Positions 47,697 to 59,780 of a stretch of 64,000 nucleotides of DNA are shown here, piece after piece. The position numbers were made by a program, and so were the translations under genes. The notes under the pieces are model-generated. The model was not told the origin of the DNA. It did no database searches and saw only the letters and a list, made by a program, of their open reading frames with translations. The stretch comes from Mytilus edulis (lineage: Eukaryota > Mollusca > Bivalvia > Mytilida > Mytilidae): positions 82,534,604-82,598,603 of the forward strand of contig NC_092349.1 in NCBI RefSeq assembly GCF_963676685.1, given 5' to 3'. How positions within the stretch are numbered: the first letter of the stretch is position 1; each line of letters starts with the position of its first letter.

Positions 47697-48017
47697 ATGC
47701 CCCACCTACGATAGTAGAGGGGCATTATGTTTTCTGGTCTGTGCGTCCGTTCGTCCGTCCGTCCGTTCGTTCGTCCGTTCGTCCGTCCGTCCGTTCGTTC
47801 GTCCGTCTGTCCCGCTTCAGGTTAAAGTTTTTAGTCGAGGTAGTTTTTGATGAAGTTGAAGTCCAATCGACTTCACACTTGGTACACATGTTCCCTATGA
47901 TATGATCTTTCTAATTTTAATGCCAAATTAGAGATTTTACCCCAATTTCACGGTCCACTGAACATAGAAAATGATAGTGCGAGTGGGGAATTCGTGTACT
48001 GAGGACACATTCTTGTT
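47697..48017 (-). mobile_element. Hairpin-ended element, family F2, copy c (reversed), with a GTCC/GTTC microsatellite
   Basis: Reading the minus strand, the element runs from 'caagaatgtgtcctcagtac' (48017 leftwards) through the core to the 3' hairpin ATGCCCC...GGGGCAT (47698-47726). On the plus strand, a tetranucleotide run of GTCC and GTTC units occupies about 47745-47810. The two open frames rich in PSVRSFVRSS on the plus strand are translations of this microsatellite, not proteins. Confidence 0.78.
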
Positions 48018-48287
48018 AACCTTAAGTCAATACTTGGTAATATCGTTTCTGACGTGGCTTGGTACTTATACATTACGCAGCTTTGTTATTGTGCTCTGGT
48101 CATTTTATGAAATCTTTTTTGACTGTGCTATGTCTAAAGAGTGTCTACATGCCGTTTTAACATTGTTAATTGTTTTTAAGGTGATTAAGATTATAACACA
48201 ATGTTGGTTGCTGTTTTTATTTTTACATATCTCTCCTTTGTTATCAATAAATTGTCATATACTGTTGTCAAAATAATAGAATTTTAT

Positions 48288-48465
48288 GAGACTGTCATAC
48301 AAGTGAGAAGTTTAACTAGCTAAAAACCAGATTTAATCCACCATTTTCTACATATAAGGAAATGACTTCAAGTCAGGAATAAGTATGTTGATTTGCATAC
48401 TTTTGATGTCTTTGCTTCTAGTATTTGTTGATGGAATTTTCGTTTTGAATTTTCCTTGAATATAA
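48288..48465 (+). repeat. Interspersed repeat family M1, short copy
   Basis: The phrases 'acaagtgagaagtttaacta', 'aaaaaccagatttaatcc' and 'aagtcaggaataagtatg' match M1 at 494-703. A reversed M3 end ('aagaaggatgtggtaccgta') follows at 48465-48520. Confidence 0.6.
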
Positions 48466-48618
48466 AAAAGAAGGATGTGGTACCGTATGATTGCCAATGA
48501 GACAATATCTGTTATTCATCTTTTTTCTACCTCTTAAGTTTTTCTTGCAAACCACTGAATGAACCATAAGACTTTTTGACCATGGGAAATAATTTCTAGA
48601 AGATGAAAAAAATCATAT

Positions 48619-49069
48619 AACAAGAATGTAGGAATGTGTCCTTAGTAAACGGATGCCCAACTCGTACTATCATTTTCTATGTTCAGTGGACCGTGAAATT
48701 GGGGTCAAAACTTTAATTTGGAATTAAAATTAGAAAGATCATATCATAGGGAACATATGTACTAAGCTTCAAGTTGATGAAACTTTAACTTCATCAACAA
48801 CTACCTTGACCAAAAACTTTAACCTGCACTTCGCACTATCATTTGCTATGTTCAGAGGACCATGAAATTGGGGTCAAAACTATAATTTGGCCTTAAAATT
48901 AGAAAGATCATATCATGGGGAACATGTGTACTAAGTTTCAAGTTGATTGGACTTCAATTTCTTCAAAAACTACCTTGACCAAAAACTTTAACCTAAAGCG
49001 AACAGACGCACAGACGGAGGCACAAACCAGAAAACATCATGCCCAGCTACTATCGTAGGTGGGGCATAA
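48619..49069 (+). mobile_element. Hairpin-ended element, family F2, copy d, with two tandem cores
   Basis: The left end ('caagaatgtagg', duplicated as 'gaatgtgtcc') is followed by two core units with a 169-base period ('ctatcatttt' at 48667 and 'ctatcatttg' at 48836). The 3' hairpin near 49037-49066 has lost a pair in its left stem (ATGCCCA). This copy shows that F2 can amplify its core as F1 does. Confidence 0.72.
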
Positions 49070-50384
49070 AAATCAAGGACTCTCCCATTGGCAGTTTCTA
49101 TTAATTTTCCCATAGTGAATTTTTCTTACTGTGTAGCAACATTTAAACAGAACCTACATATCATTTGGTGTTTATATATCCCTGCTTTGATAACTCATGG
49201 CTTGCATCACACTTATAAGTTTCCTTTCTAGATGGTTGCTTTTATCAAGAAAACTATTGAACCAAGGTTTTCAAATCTTGTAGTTTTGTTGAAACCAGGA
49301 CGAGCTGCTTTTTATGAAGTTTTTTATGCTTTTGTTTTGTAGTATGTATTGTGACCATTGTTTTCTAATGGTCATTCTTCTCATGGTGTTTTTTCTGATT
49401 TTTTTGTTGTGTGGGGGTGGGGCTGTTTATCAAACTTGTTTGTTTACATCTTTGTACTAAAGCAAAACGGAACATGACTGAAAGGATCAAAAGGTCATTA
49501 AAAAAATTGTTATACGAAGTTATATCAAACAATTCATGGTAATTTTTTTGTGCATTTACTACATGCCTTTGCTAACAATTATCTTCTTCTAATAAATATA
49601 CCTTTGATAACAACTATCTCTTCCTAATAGACTACCCATGAATTCATCATTATTCCTGGATAACTAATTTTCATGGATGTTTTGGGTAAACAAAATTGAG
49701 AATGGAAATGGGGAATGTGCCAAAGAGACAACAGCCCGACCATAGAGCAGACAACAGCAGAAGGTCACCAACAGGTCTTCAATACATGTAAATCACAAAA
49801 TTAAGTGTTTACTGAATTACACATTTTTAAAAAGGTTATATGCAGACTTGGACAAAACCATGGAATCAAATATCCACAAAAAATCAAGTTTTCCCTTATC
49901 CATGAAAATTGCTTCCGACTATAATAAAAGAGTCCACAGTATTCATTTAAATGAAATAATTAAAATAAAATAGCTGATGCAACTCATTTTGACATCCTTT
50001 TCTTAAACTTGCAAAATATATAAAGATCTCAAGCATTATTATGAGAAATACACAGACACTTATTAAAGTTATTTCTACACAAAAAAGTATTTGCACATAG
50101 GTAATTCCACTAACAATTCGGTGTGTTTGTGTTCTATTTATACTGTAAAAAGATGCTCTCTATTACATCCATTGATTGGCTTCAACAAGTTTCCTTTTGT
50201 TCATGTCTTTATTCTTAAATTATTTGTTAGTATGAAATGTTTGATGTGTTCATTAATTAATGTGTTTATTAAGACGTTATAAAGTTGTAAAACTTGTGTC
50301 TAATACATTTGTCATTTTGAACAATAAAATATGTTTAAACTAACTTATTTTGGTGACCACACCAATTTCCTTAAGAAAAGCAAA
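49070..50384. other. Intergenic sequence with one short repeat fragment
   Basis: Positions 49692-49795 hold an interspersed repeat fragment ('gagaatggaaatggggaatg', 'agagacaacagcccgacc', 'gtcaccaacaggtcttc') of a type I recognise as common in mussel DNA, but no second copy is in this window. The region 49090-49330 shows faint similarity to Penelope-like 3' sequence ('agcaacatttaaacag', 'tatatccctgctttg'). No gene is seen. Confidence 0.45.
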
Positions 50385-51256
50385 AGAAACATAAAACAAA
50401 ATTTGACTTATTTATTCATGAAAGACAACAATTTGAATGAAAGCTTTTTTAATAGTTCCAAACAATTACATTTTAATCATAAACATATCATGTTATCACT
50501 CAACATATAACATTAAAATAGATTGCACTTGCCAAAAACATAATTATAAGTTCACATTATCTAAGTATTAATGTTTTCTATAATAAATACAACCACTTTT
50601 TTCATTGAAACAGGAATGTGATAAAAAGAAACAAAATATAAATGTAGCATTTCGAAGATATTGACTTTAAGTCTGCAATTAAAAAAAAAAGAATGGAGGT
50701 CTCCCAAGACCAAAAACCTGACAGGTGGTTATAATAACCATCTGAGAAGTAAATAATCTTTCTTTAAAACTTAACATACAGTTGAAAACCTAATTATTTG
50801 AGTTGACCAGTTGAAGCTTCTTTCCATGTCATTCAAATAACTTATCCCTATCAATTTTTTTATTCAAATATATTTTTTTTCAAGAGAATTATTCTTTGAA
50901 CTTGAAAAAAATGATATCATGAGAAAACAATCAGGTGTTTAGCAAATCTCCACATAAAATCTTATACATATGGCAGAAATGAAATAATGTTCTTATATTT
51001 CAAATTATCACTCATTAAACTTTTTGTTTCTGATCTAAAACCAATACTACATTTCCTGGAAACTGACATTTATTTCCAACTGCTTCATGTATCCACATAA
51101 TAAAACAAATAAATCCACATCATATTAATATGTATTTTATAACAGTTAATTAAAAATGTAGTTTTGGTGGATAAGCACTCTTTTGAAATGATATGTATTT
51201 CAATTATACATAATGCACCAACAAATACCTGTAATTTAATTGATCATAATTGATCA
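50385..51256 (-). other. Probable 3' untranslated region of DEPDC5
   Basis: On the minus strand this AT-rich stretch follows the DEPDC5 stop at 51257-51259. AATAAA complements (TTTATT) are present near 50408, and the sequence contains no mobile element, unlike the flanking DNA. A 3' end near 50390 is therefore plausible, giving about 860 bases of 3' untranslated region, but a nearer signal could be used. Confidence 0.4.
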
Positions 51257-54200
51257 TCACACAGGATTATCTAATTTATAATCATGCCAGTATTCTTTCA
51301 ATCTGTCATCTTTGTTGGAACAAAACTCACGGAAATCAGCCAACATTTTGTCCTGAAAATGTTCATCCCCTGTGTGCGATGTCCGCCACTTTTTAGACAA
51401 CATATAATTCCACGACCACAAAAACCCAATTTTATTCCAATGCTGATCATCATGTTGATTTGTTCGGCTTGTTTGACGTGCTATATAATCTTTCCTTAAC
51501 TGTGACGCTGATTTTTTCTTGTGGCCGTACACAAACGGTGCCTCCTTCATTGTCGGAGAGGTTGTTTGACTGTCCTCTATCAATACAAACATTCCACCGG
51601 AGCAGTGTACATATTGTTCCTCATTCTGACTAGGTGAGGACCCAGAGGAGGAGGGATTTGGACTAGGAGGGTATCCTGAGGGTTTAGCCATCACAGAAAA
51701 AGGCATGAAACCATATCTGAAATCAAATATAAAATACATACAAGTTTTGAAAAATTTGATTTTTAATATCCTGTTATTGAACTAACAATGCTGCATTTTA
51801 CATGTTTTATGTCTTAACCTTCATATGTGTCTTTTAAAAGAGTACATAAATTCCAGATGTTTTAAATCCATGGGCTGTTGGTTTTGAGAATACTGTAAAC
51901 AGGGAAATTTTCGCTGTAGTTTTATTTTCGCTATTTTCGCGGTAAGAAGTGAAACGCGAAAATAAAACAACCGCGAAAATATCTAGGAAACTCTTTTCAT
52001 TACATTTACTTTAACAAATTGTGACTTGGATGGAGATTTGCCTCATTGGCAACTATACAACATCTTCTTATATCTACGTATATGAATAGAATATATATAG
52101 GACTACTGTATACCACTGATTTCAAAGACGAGAAATATATAATTTAAATTATAACTGTATCTCTTAATGAAAAGCAAAGTTAAAAGTCATGTCTTTAACT
52201 CAAATCGTTTATTTTATTGAAGCGAACGTTACGGATATTGTTATGTAAACAACACTCATTACAATTATGTTAATGACACCTGTCACCTGTAATAAAGGTG
52301 TCACCTCGTTGAATCTACTACAAAGATTGATCAGATCAAAAGATCGATTAATTAGCATTAATCCTGACAGCTTTTTATTTAAATTCATTCCTAATTAGGT
52401 TTACTTTTCTATTATTGTGTATGTGTTTTTACGAGCATTAAAACATGCCAAACTTTTAATCTACTTTAACATTAATGAACCGAAAACAAACGATTTTTGA
52501 TTGATTTTATTATTTGATTTAAGATATATGTAAAGCTGTTCACTTTCGAAATCATTTATGAAAATATTTATCTAGGCCACTGGGAAATCGCGAATTCATA
52601 ACGGCGCGAATTTGGATCGTGTAAGTAAATCGCGAAATAAAGACGGCGCGAAAATTTCCCGGTTTACAGTATTATAAATCTGTAAGTTGTGGTTTCAAAA
52701 TGGACAGAGCCATGACTATATGCTCCCAAAATGTACCATTTTTCAACACCTTGCCTATCCTATGGGTAAAGTCATCTTGGTACTCGGATAAGGTAGAGCA
52801 ACCAAAAGAAGTAAAATTAAACACATGATAGATACAATTGGGTGGGAATTTTAACTGTTTTCTGAAGATTTTGTCGTGTATAGAAAGCATAAAACATTAA
52901 GTTTCCTCTAAAACTGTACCATTTGTAAGCTTGATTTGACTTCTTTTAGTTTACATGTCTGAGTACCAGGATGTCCTACTAATGAAAGGGTAACCTGTAA
53001 AAAAATATATACACTCTGGAGTCAAAAGATGGTATTAATACGAAAATGGTCTATTGTTCATAGGGAATAAAGACCGAACATCTGAAATTGTAAGAGTTGA
53101 AATTACCTTTTAATAATTGACTGTTGGAAGTGTTTCAACTTTTGTGCCTTTATATCCTGGTCATAGCCTACAAATATAAATACAGAGAAGAGAGTTATAA
53201 ATTCATGGTTTACAATAATTACTGCAAGGTTCTGAACTAAAAAGAACATTCATTGTTGTAAACTTATTATTTAACCAGTACTTTGATAGATTCTCAAATT
53301 TATTAATGTCCTTGAAGATGTCTTGTCTATCCAATAATTTGTTAGTTGTAAACTGATAATCCTTGCATTTAAACTAATGATATGCATACAAGGACTTGTT
53401 ACTTATCAACCACTATAAAAGACCAAAAGACACATTGCAAAATGCTAATAAAAATTTAAGAGAAAATCATAGTGACTGAAAATATAAAATTATTATATAG
53501 TCTTTTAATGAGATGGAGCATAAAAGAGACTGCTAATGAGATACCAAATTTGCACAAATGTATAAAATAATGGCATTTTGCTTTAGAACTTATTTAATAT
53601 GTACACCTGGTTATCTTATCTTGATTTACAATGATACACAAACCCAACTTGTACATATTTATACGACCGCAATAATTTTTTGTGGTTGTATATTGATATC
53701 ACGTCGTCGTCAGCGTTGTCCGAAGACGGATGGTTTCCGGATAATAACTTTATTATAAGTAAATAGAAATCAATAAAATTTTAACATAATGTTTATAACC
53801 ACAAAAGAAAGCTTGGGATTGATGTTAGGGGTTATGGTCCGATCGGTTTAGGAATTAGGGGCCCAAAACATACATTTATCTAGTTTCAGGACAATTAGAT
53901 GTGTATAGGTATTTCAATTACTCTGAAATTGTACCACAATGTTCATACCATTAAGTAGAAGGTTGGGATATATTTTATGGGTTATGGGGCAAACAATCTA
54001 GGAATTAAGGGCCAAAAACAAGCATTTTTTAAGTTTCAGGGCAATAACTTAGGTTTAACTGCATGGATCTCTCTGACATTGTACCACAAGGTTCCATACA
54101 ATGAAGGGAAGACTTGGTGTCAGTTTGGGGTTAATGTCCCTGAAAATTTAGGAATAAGGGGCCAAAAAAGGGCCAAAAAGAAACATTTCTCTAGTTTACA

Positions 54201-57200
54201 GACAATAACTTGTGTCTAAGTGTATGGATCTCTCTGAAATTATACTACAAGGTTTCTTACTACTAAGGAAAGGCTGGAATTGTGTTTTGGGGTTCTTGCT
54301 CCAAGGGGGGTTTCAATAAGAGAGGGGCCAAAAAAGGGGCCCAAATAAGCATTTTTGTAGTTTTCAGTCAATAACTTGTGTCTAAGTGTATGGATCTCTC
54401 TGAAATTATACTACAAGGTTTCTTACTACTAAGGAAAGGCTGGAATTGTGTTTTGGGGTTCTTGCTCCAAGGGGGGTTTCAATAAGAGAGGGGCCAAAAA
54501 AGGGGCCCAAATAAGCATTTTTGTAGTTTTCAGTCAATAACTTGTGTTTAAGTGTATTAATCTCTCTGAAATTATACCACAAGTGTCCATACTACAAAGG
54601 GATGGTTACAGGGGGTAATGGATCAAATCATTAAGCAATTAGGGGCAAAAAAGGGGGGAAACAAGGGTTTTTCTGGTTAAAGGACAATTTAGACAATTTT
54701 AAAGCAGTGTAAGGGAGGTAATCCAATTCCAATTAAAATTTAAAGAATACTGTTATACAGTGAAACCTGTCCAAACCGAACACCCACGGGACTTTGCGTT
54801 TTGTTCGGTTTTCACAGGTGTTCGGATTGTAGAGGTAGACGGAAGTCAACACCAAAATAATTTTGGCAGGAATAATAGGTGACACAACAGCCTACAGTTT
54901 ATTTTTGGGTTGATTTAGATGTAAATATAAAAATTAAACGAAGATAAAAGATAGACGTTTTGCTACATTTTTGTTTATAAATCAAACGCCACTCCGTCAA
55001 TCACGCTCGTCGTTGGGAAATGTCCGACGTGGAGCGATTTTGCTTTTTATAATTATTTTCTCATCCGTTAATTCACTGACCAATTCAGATTCACAGTCAC
55101 TGTCATATGACAATTCCGTAGTTGAATTGGGAATGTCATTGTACACACGAGTTCTCGGACTAAACTGGTCACCCGCTGATTGATACTTCGGCACACGATA
55201 ACAGTGAAACAACACCAGGGGTCCAGTTTATTCTCGGACTTTATCGTTGCTAAATAGCTAACGGAAGTCTTCGGGAGCATTCGAATCAAATATATAGTGC
55301 CTCTAATGGGAATCCAGCAATCGAAATCCATTGACCTTGTTGTGTTGCACGACTTCTTAATCCTGTGAAAGGCTCTAAAACTATTATTTAATTAAACAGT
55401 TTAGCTACAGAATGGCAGTTTCGATTTTGTGGCCGTAGTTATTTGAGTAAGGTGCATTTAATTGATCTGAGAGAAAGTTCCTTTCTTGTCATTATCGGCG
55501 ATGGGGGTAGCTGACCAGTTTAACGTTTCTTTGGACACTGACATGCTAATTATTTTGTAATAACAACTCACAAGTACATTAAACCTCAAATACCTTCGGG
55601 GATACTCTGCCATCCTTTGTTTGTTTAATTAAATCATGCAAATAATTAATTAAAATTTTATTGTTTTGATTGGTATTGATCGAGTTTGACAGGTAATTTT
55701 TAGATACAAATTTACTAACGAGCCTTCAAAAAGCGTTCGGAATTCGGTGTTGACAGGGTTCGTTTTTTTCAGGTTAGATTAACGTTAATTGATAGGAAAA
55801 TTTTGTGGGACTTTTAAAATTGTTCGGTTTAAACTGAAATTCGGTTTTATCAGGGTTCGGTTTACCCAGGTTTCACTGTATATATGTTTGATTACTTGAT
55901 TACCTCCCTTACACTGCTTGAAAATTATGTTAAAGGAGTGATAATTGTCTTGAGATGTGTAGCTGTAAATTTATTTTTAGAAGTTACTGTTAATTGATAT
56001 TAATTTTAACCATGACTGTAAAAGAAGGACGAAAGATACCAAAGGGACAGTCAAACTCATACAAACTGACAACGCCATGGCTAAAAATGAAAAAGACAAA
56101 CAAACAACAGCACACACGACACAACATAGAAAACTAAAAAATAAACAACACGAACTACACCAAAAAACTAGGGGTGATCTCAGGTGCTCTGGAAGGGTAA
56201 ACAGATCCTGCTCCACATGTGGCACCCGTCGTGTTCCTTATGTGATAACAAATCCAGGAAATAGTCTAATTCAGTAGGTCACATTCAGGAAAGGGAAGGG
56301 GATTGTAGTTACGACGTAAGGAACATATCCGATATCATTTGTGATACGGTAATTCCATAACGGTCAACCAACTCGTGATGGCGTCCGTAAAATTTACGAA
56401 GGGATGATTTCAACTTCACCATTTGTAACTCTTGGTTTAATAGCTCCATTGTGAGCAGCAACCCTCTATCAAGAAAATCATGATAGGAAATGCAAGCACG
56501 GGAATATCATATCAATTGGGAGATATATACCCCGTATGCAGGTGCTGCTGGAATGTTGCTACTTAGAAAAGGTTCACAATTGGTAAGCTGAAATCATCTC
56601 TTTTGTCGTAAAGTTTTGTTTTCAACCGACCCTCATTGTCAATTTCTGGATGAAGTCAAGATATGAGGCCGACTTAACTGTATCTGTAGTATTTGTAAGT
56701 ATCTGTAAGTTATTTTATATTTTAATACTTTATGATGTATTTAGATGAGTAGTTATTGCTTCCAATTCATTAGAAATTTGAATTGAGATTATTTTTGGAA
56801 TAAGGGATTAGGGGAGGTGAAAAAAATGGGGAGGGGTGGGGGTAAAATTTTTCTCATTTCAGATTTCAGAAATTAAAAAGAATTGTTCTTCAAATATTAT
56901 TTTTGAGGGGATTTATATTCAACTGCATAGTGTTTTGCTCAAATTTGTTAAGTTTTTAAGTTCATTAGACCACATTCATTCTGTGTCAGAAAACGTTGCT
57001 GTGTCAACTATTTAATCACAATCCAAATTCAGAGCTGTATCAAGCTTGAATGTTGTGTCCATACTTGCCCCAACTGTTCAGGGTTCGACCTCTGCGGTCA
57101 TATAAAGCTGCGCCCTGCAGAGTATCTGGTTATATTAACTTGTGATCTTCTCATTTTCATTAAAAATGTTTGGAGTGATGATCAAATTGATTGTAGCAAA

Positions 57201-59749
57201 ATTTTTATTTTTATTTAATAATGCCCTAAACACCAGAACATGTTTATCTTATTAAATTACTACAGAATCCCTAAAGCGTTGTTGTTTTAACTGCTTGCAC
57301 TTAATAATTAATATTAAGCTTCAGATTGTTTACATTTAGATTCCATAAACACTCAATTTAATTTCTTACCATGGAAAATACCTTTGCCCCCATTAGACAT
57401 GCATGCGATATTTAAGGGTAAGAATATTGGTCCTCTTAAAGGATCAGAATCAGGTGCTGTGGGCAAGGCAAAAGGATCAACAGGAACAGGCAGGAACTGA
57501 AAACCACAAGGTCTTGCTTTCCTATACCAAGTTGATACCTGTAATAACATAAGAATGTATTTATAGAATTATAAGAAGCTTTCAAGTTGTTCATAATTAA
57601 CTTATGGCACAAATATGTATTTTGAAAATCTTAACTTACATTGACATGTTAATTCCTTATACTATTTTGTTTCTTATACAGTCCTGGCTTTTGAATATTT
57701 GGCTTTGGAGCATTGCTGATGAAGATATCTCCAGAAAAGCACTTCTAGTGTATGCAATGTATTAAGTGATCATTTCATTTTTAACCCTTTTATTAATTAA
57801 TTATATTAATATATCTGAAAGCATCTTTATATTATTCAGACTTTACCAAGATATTTCTAAACTTATTATGTTTAAACCAATTTGAATAATGTAAATTTGG
57901 AAAAAGTGATAATATCTCTTAGCTAATATCTAATAAAACAAGAGGCTCTCAAGAGCCTGAATCGCTCACCTGAATTGTTTTGGTTTAATCTCTCATCAAT
58001 GATTATTTTGGCTTTTCAATTTATTTAAATGTTCTTTGAATCGTCCTATTTTCTTCAAAAGCAAAAAAAAATCATTTTCTCCTATGTTCTATTTTAGCCA
58101 TAGGAGCTATGTTTCTTGACATACAAGGAAATGAAATATAAAATTTATACTAGATACTCTGAAACTCTGAAACTCATTTAGCCTAAGTTTGGCTGAAATT
58201 GATACAGCAGTTTCATAAGAGAAGATTTTTTAAAGTAAGTCAACATGATGAACAAATTGTGAAAAAAGTCTTTAAAGGGCAATAACTCCTAAAGAGGTCA
58301 ATTGACAATTTTGGTCAAATTGACTTATTTGTAGATCTTACTTTGCTGATCATATTTGCTGTTTACAGTTTATCTTTATCTATAATAATATTCAAGATAA
58401 TGACCAAAAACTGCAAAATTTCCTTAAAATTACCAATTAAGTGGCAGCAACCCAACAATTGGATGTTTGATTCATCTGAAAATTTCAGGGCTGATAGATA
58501 TTGACCTAATGAACATTTTTACTCCATGTCAGATTTGCTCTTAATGCTTTTGTTTTTGAGATATAAGCCAAAATCTGCATTTGACCCCTATGTTCTATTT
58601 TAAGTAACGGCGGCCATGTTTTTTGACGGATCAAAAATCAAAGCAAACACTTTGTGCAGGATAATCTAAGGAACAACCATGCTAAGTTTTAACCAAATCC
58701 ATTCAGTAGTTTCAGAGGAGAAGATTTTTTAAAGTTAGCAAATATGATGAACAAATTGTGAAAAATTGTCATTAAAGGACAATAACCCCTTAAGGGGTCA
58801 ATTGACAATTTTGGTCATATTAACTTATTTGTAGATCTTACTTTGCTGATCTTTTTTGCTGTTTACAGTTTATCTTTATCTATAATAATATTCAAGATAA
58901 TGACCAAAAACTGCAAAATTTCCTTAAAATTACCAATTAAGTGGCAGCAACCCAACAATTGGATGTTTGATTCATCTGAAAATTTCAGGGCTGATAGATA
59001 TTGAGCTAATGAACATTTTTACTCCATGTCAGATTTGCTCTTAATGCTTTCGTTTTTGAGATATAAGCCAAAAACTGCATTTGACCCCTATGTTCTATTT
59101 TAAGTAACGGCGGCCATGTTTTTTGACGGATCATAAATCAAAGCACACACTTTGTGCAGGATAATCTAAGGAACAACCATGCTAAGTTTTAACCAAATCC
59201 ATTCAGTAGTTTCAGAGGAGAAGATTTTTTAAAGTTAGCAAATATGATGAACAAATTGTGAAAAATTGTCATTAAAGGACAATAACCCCTTAAGGGGTCA
59301 ATTGACAATTTTGGTCATATTAACTTATTTGTAGATCTTACTTTGCTGATCATATTTGCTGTTTACAGTTTATCTTTATCTATAATAATATTCAAGATAA
59401 TGACCAAAAACTGCAAAATTTCCTTAAAATTACCAATTAAGTGGCAGCAACCCAACAATGGTTTGTTTGATTCATCTGAAAATTTCAGGGCTGATAGATC
59501 TTGACCTAATGAACATTTTTACCCCTGTCAGATTTGCTCTAAATGCTTTCGTTTTTGAGATATAAGCCAAAAACTGCATTTGACCCCTATGTTCTATTTT
59601 AAGTAACGGCGGCCATGTTTTTTGACGGATCAAAAATCGAAGCGCACATTTTGTGCAGGATATACTTAGGAACAATCATGTTAAGTTTCATTTAAATCCA
59701 TTCAGTAGTTTCAGAGGAGAAGATGTTTGAAAAATTGTTAACGACGACA

Positions 59750-59780
<31 letters not shown>

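Larger units (their letters stand above)
53658..57123 (-). mobile_element. Hairpin-ended tandem-core element, family F3, copy b (reversed), with nested insertions
   Basis: On the minus strand the element begins near 57123 with a hairpin (GCTGCGCCCTGCAGAGT region 57107-57123, slightly decayed) and the motif TTTATATGACCGC (57094-57106). It ends at 53658 with TTTATACGACCGC on the plus strand. Tandem cores occupy about 53770-54690, with a 166-base period in the cleanest pair ('aaggaaaggc' at 54265 and 54431) and 150-161 elsewhere. Nested inside are a TA-flanked DNA element (54758-55878), its 22-bp inverted-repeat host (54702-55919) and a Penelope-like fragment (56022-56690). It spans DEPDC5 intron sequence between exons 57370 and 53167. 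Confidence 0.7.

Noticed and set aside
47665-47905. Arg/Ser/Val-rich open frames (PSVRSFVRSSVRP type)
   Set aside because: Translation of a GTCC/GTTC tetranucleotide microsatellite within an F2 element.
54971-55331. Open frames inside the pogo-like element as a transposase gene
   Set aside because: Only about 70-87 codons, overlapping in three frames, with no DDE core; at most an acidic C-terminal relic.
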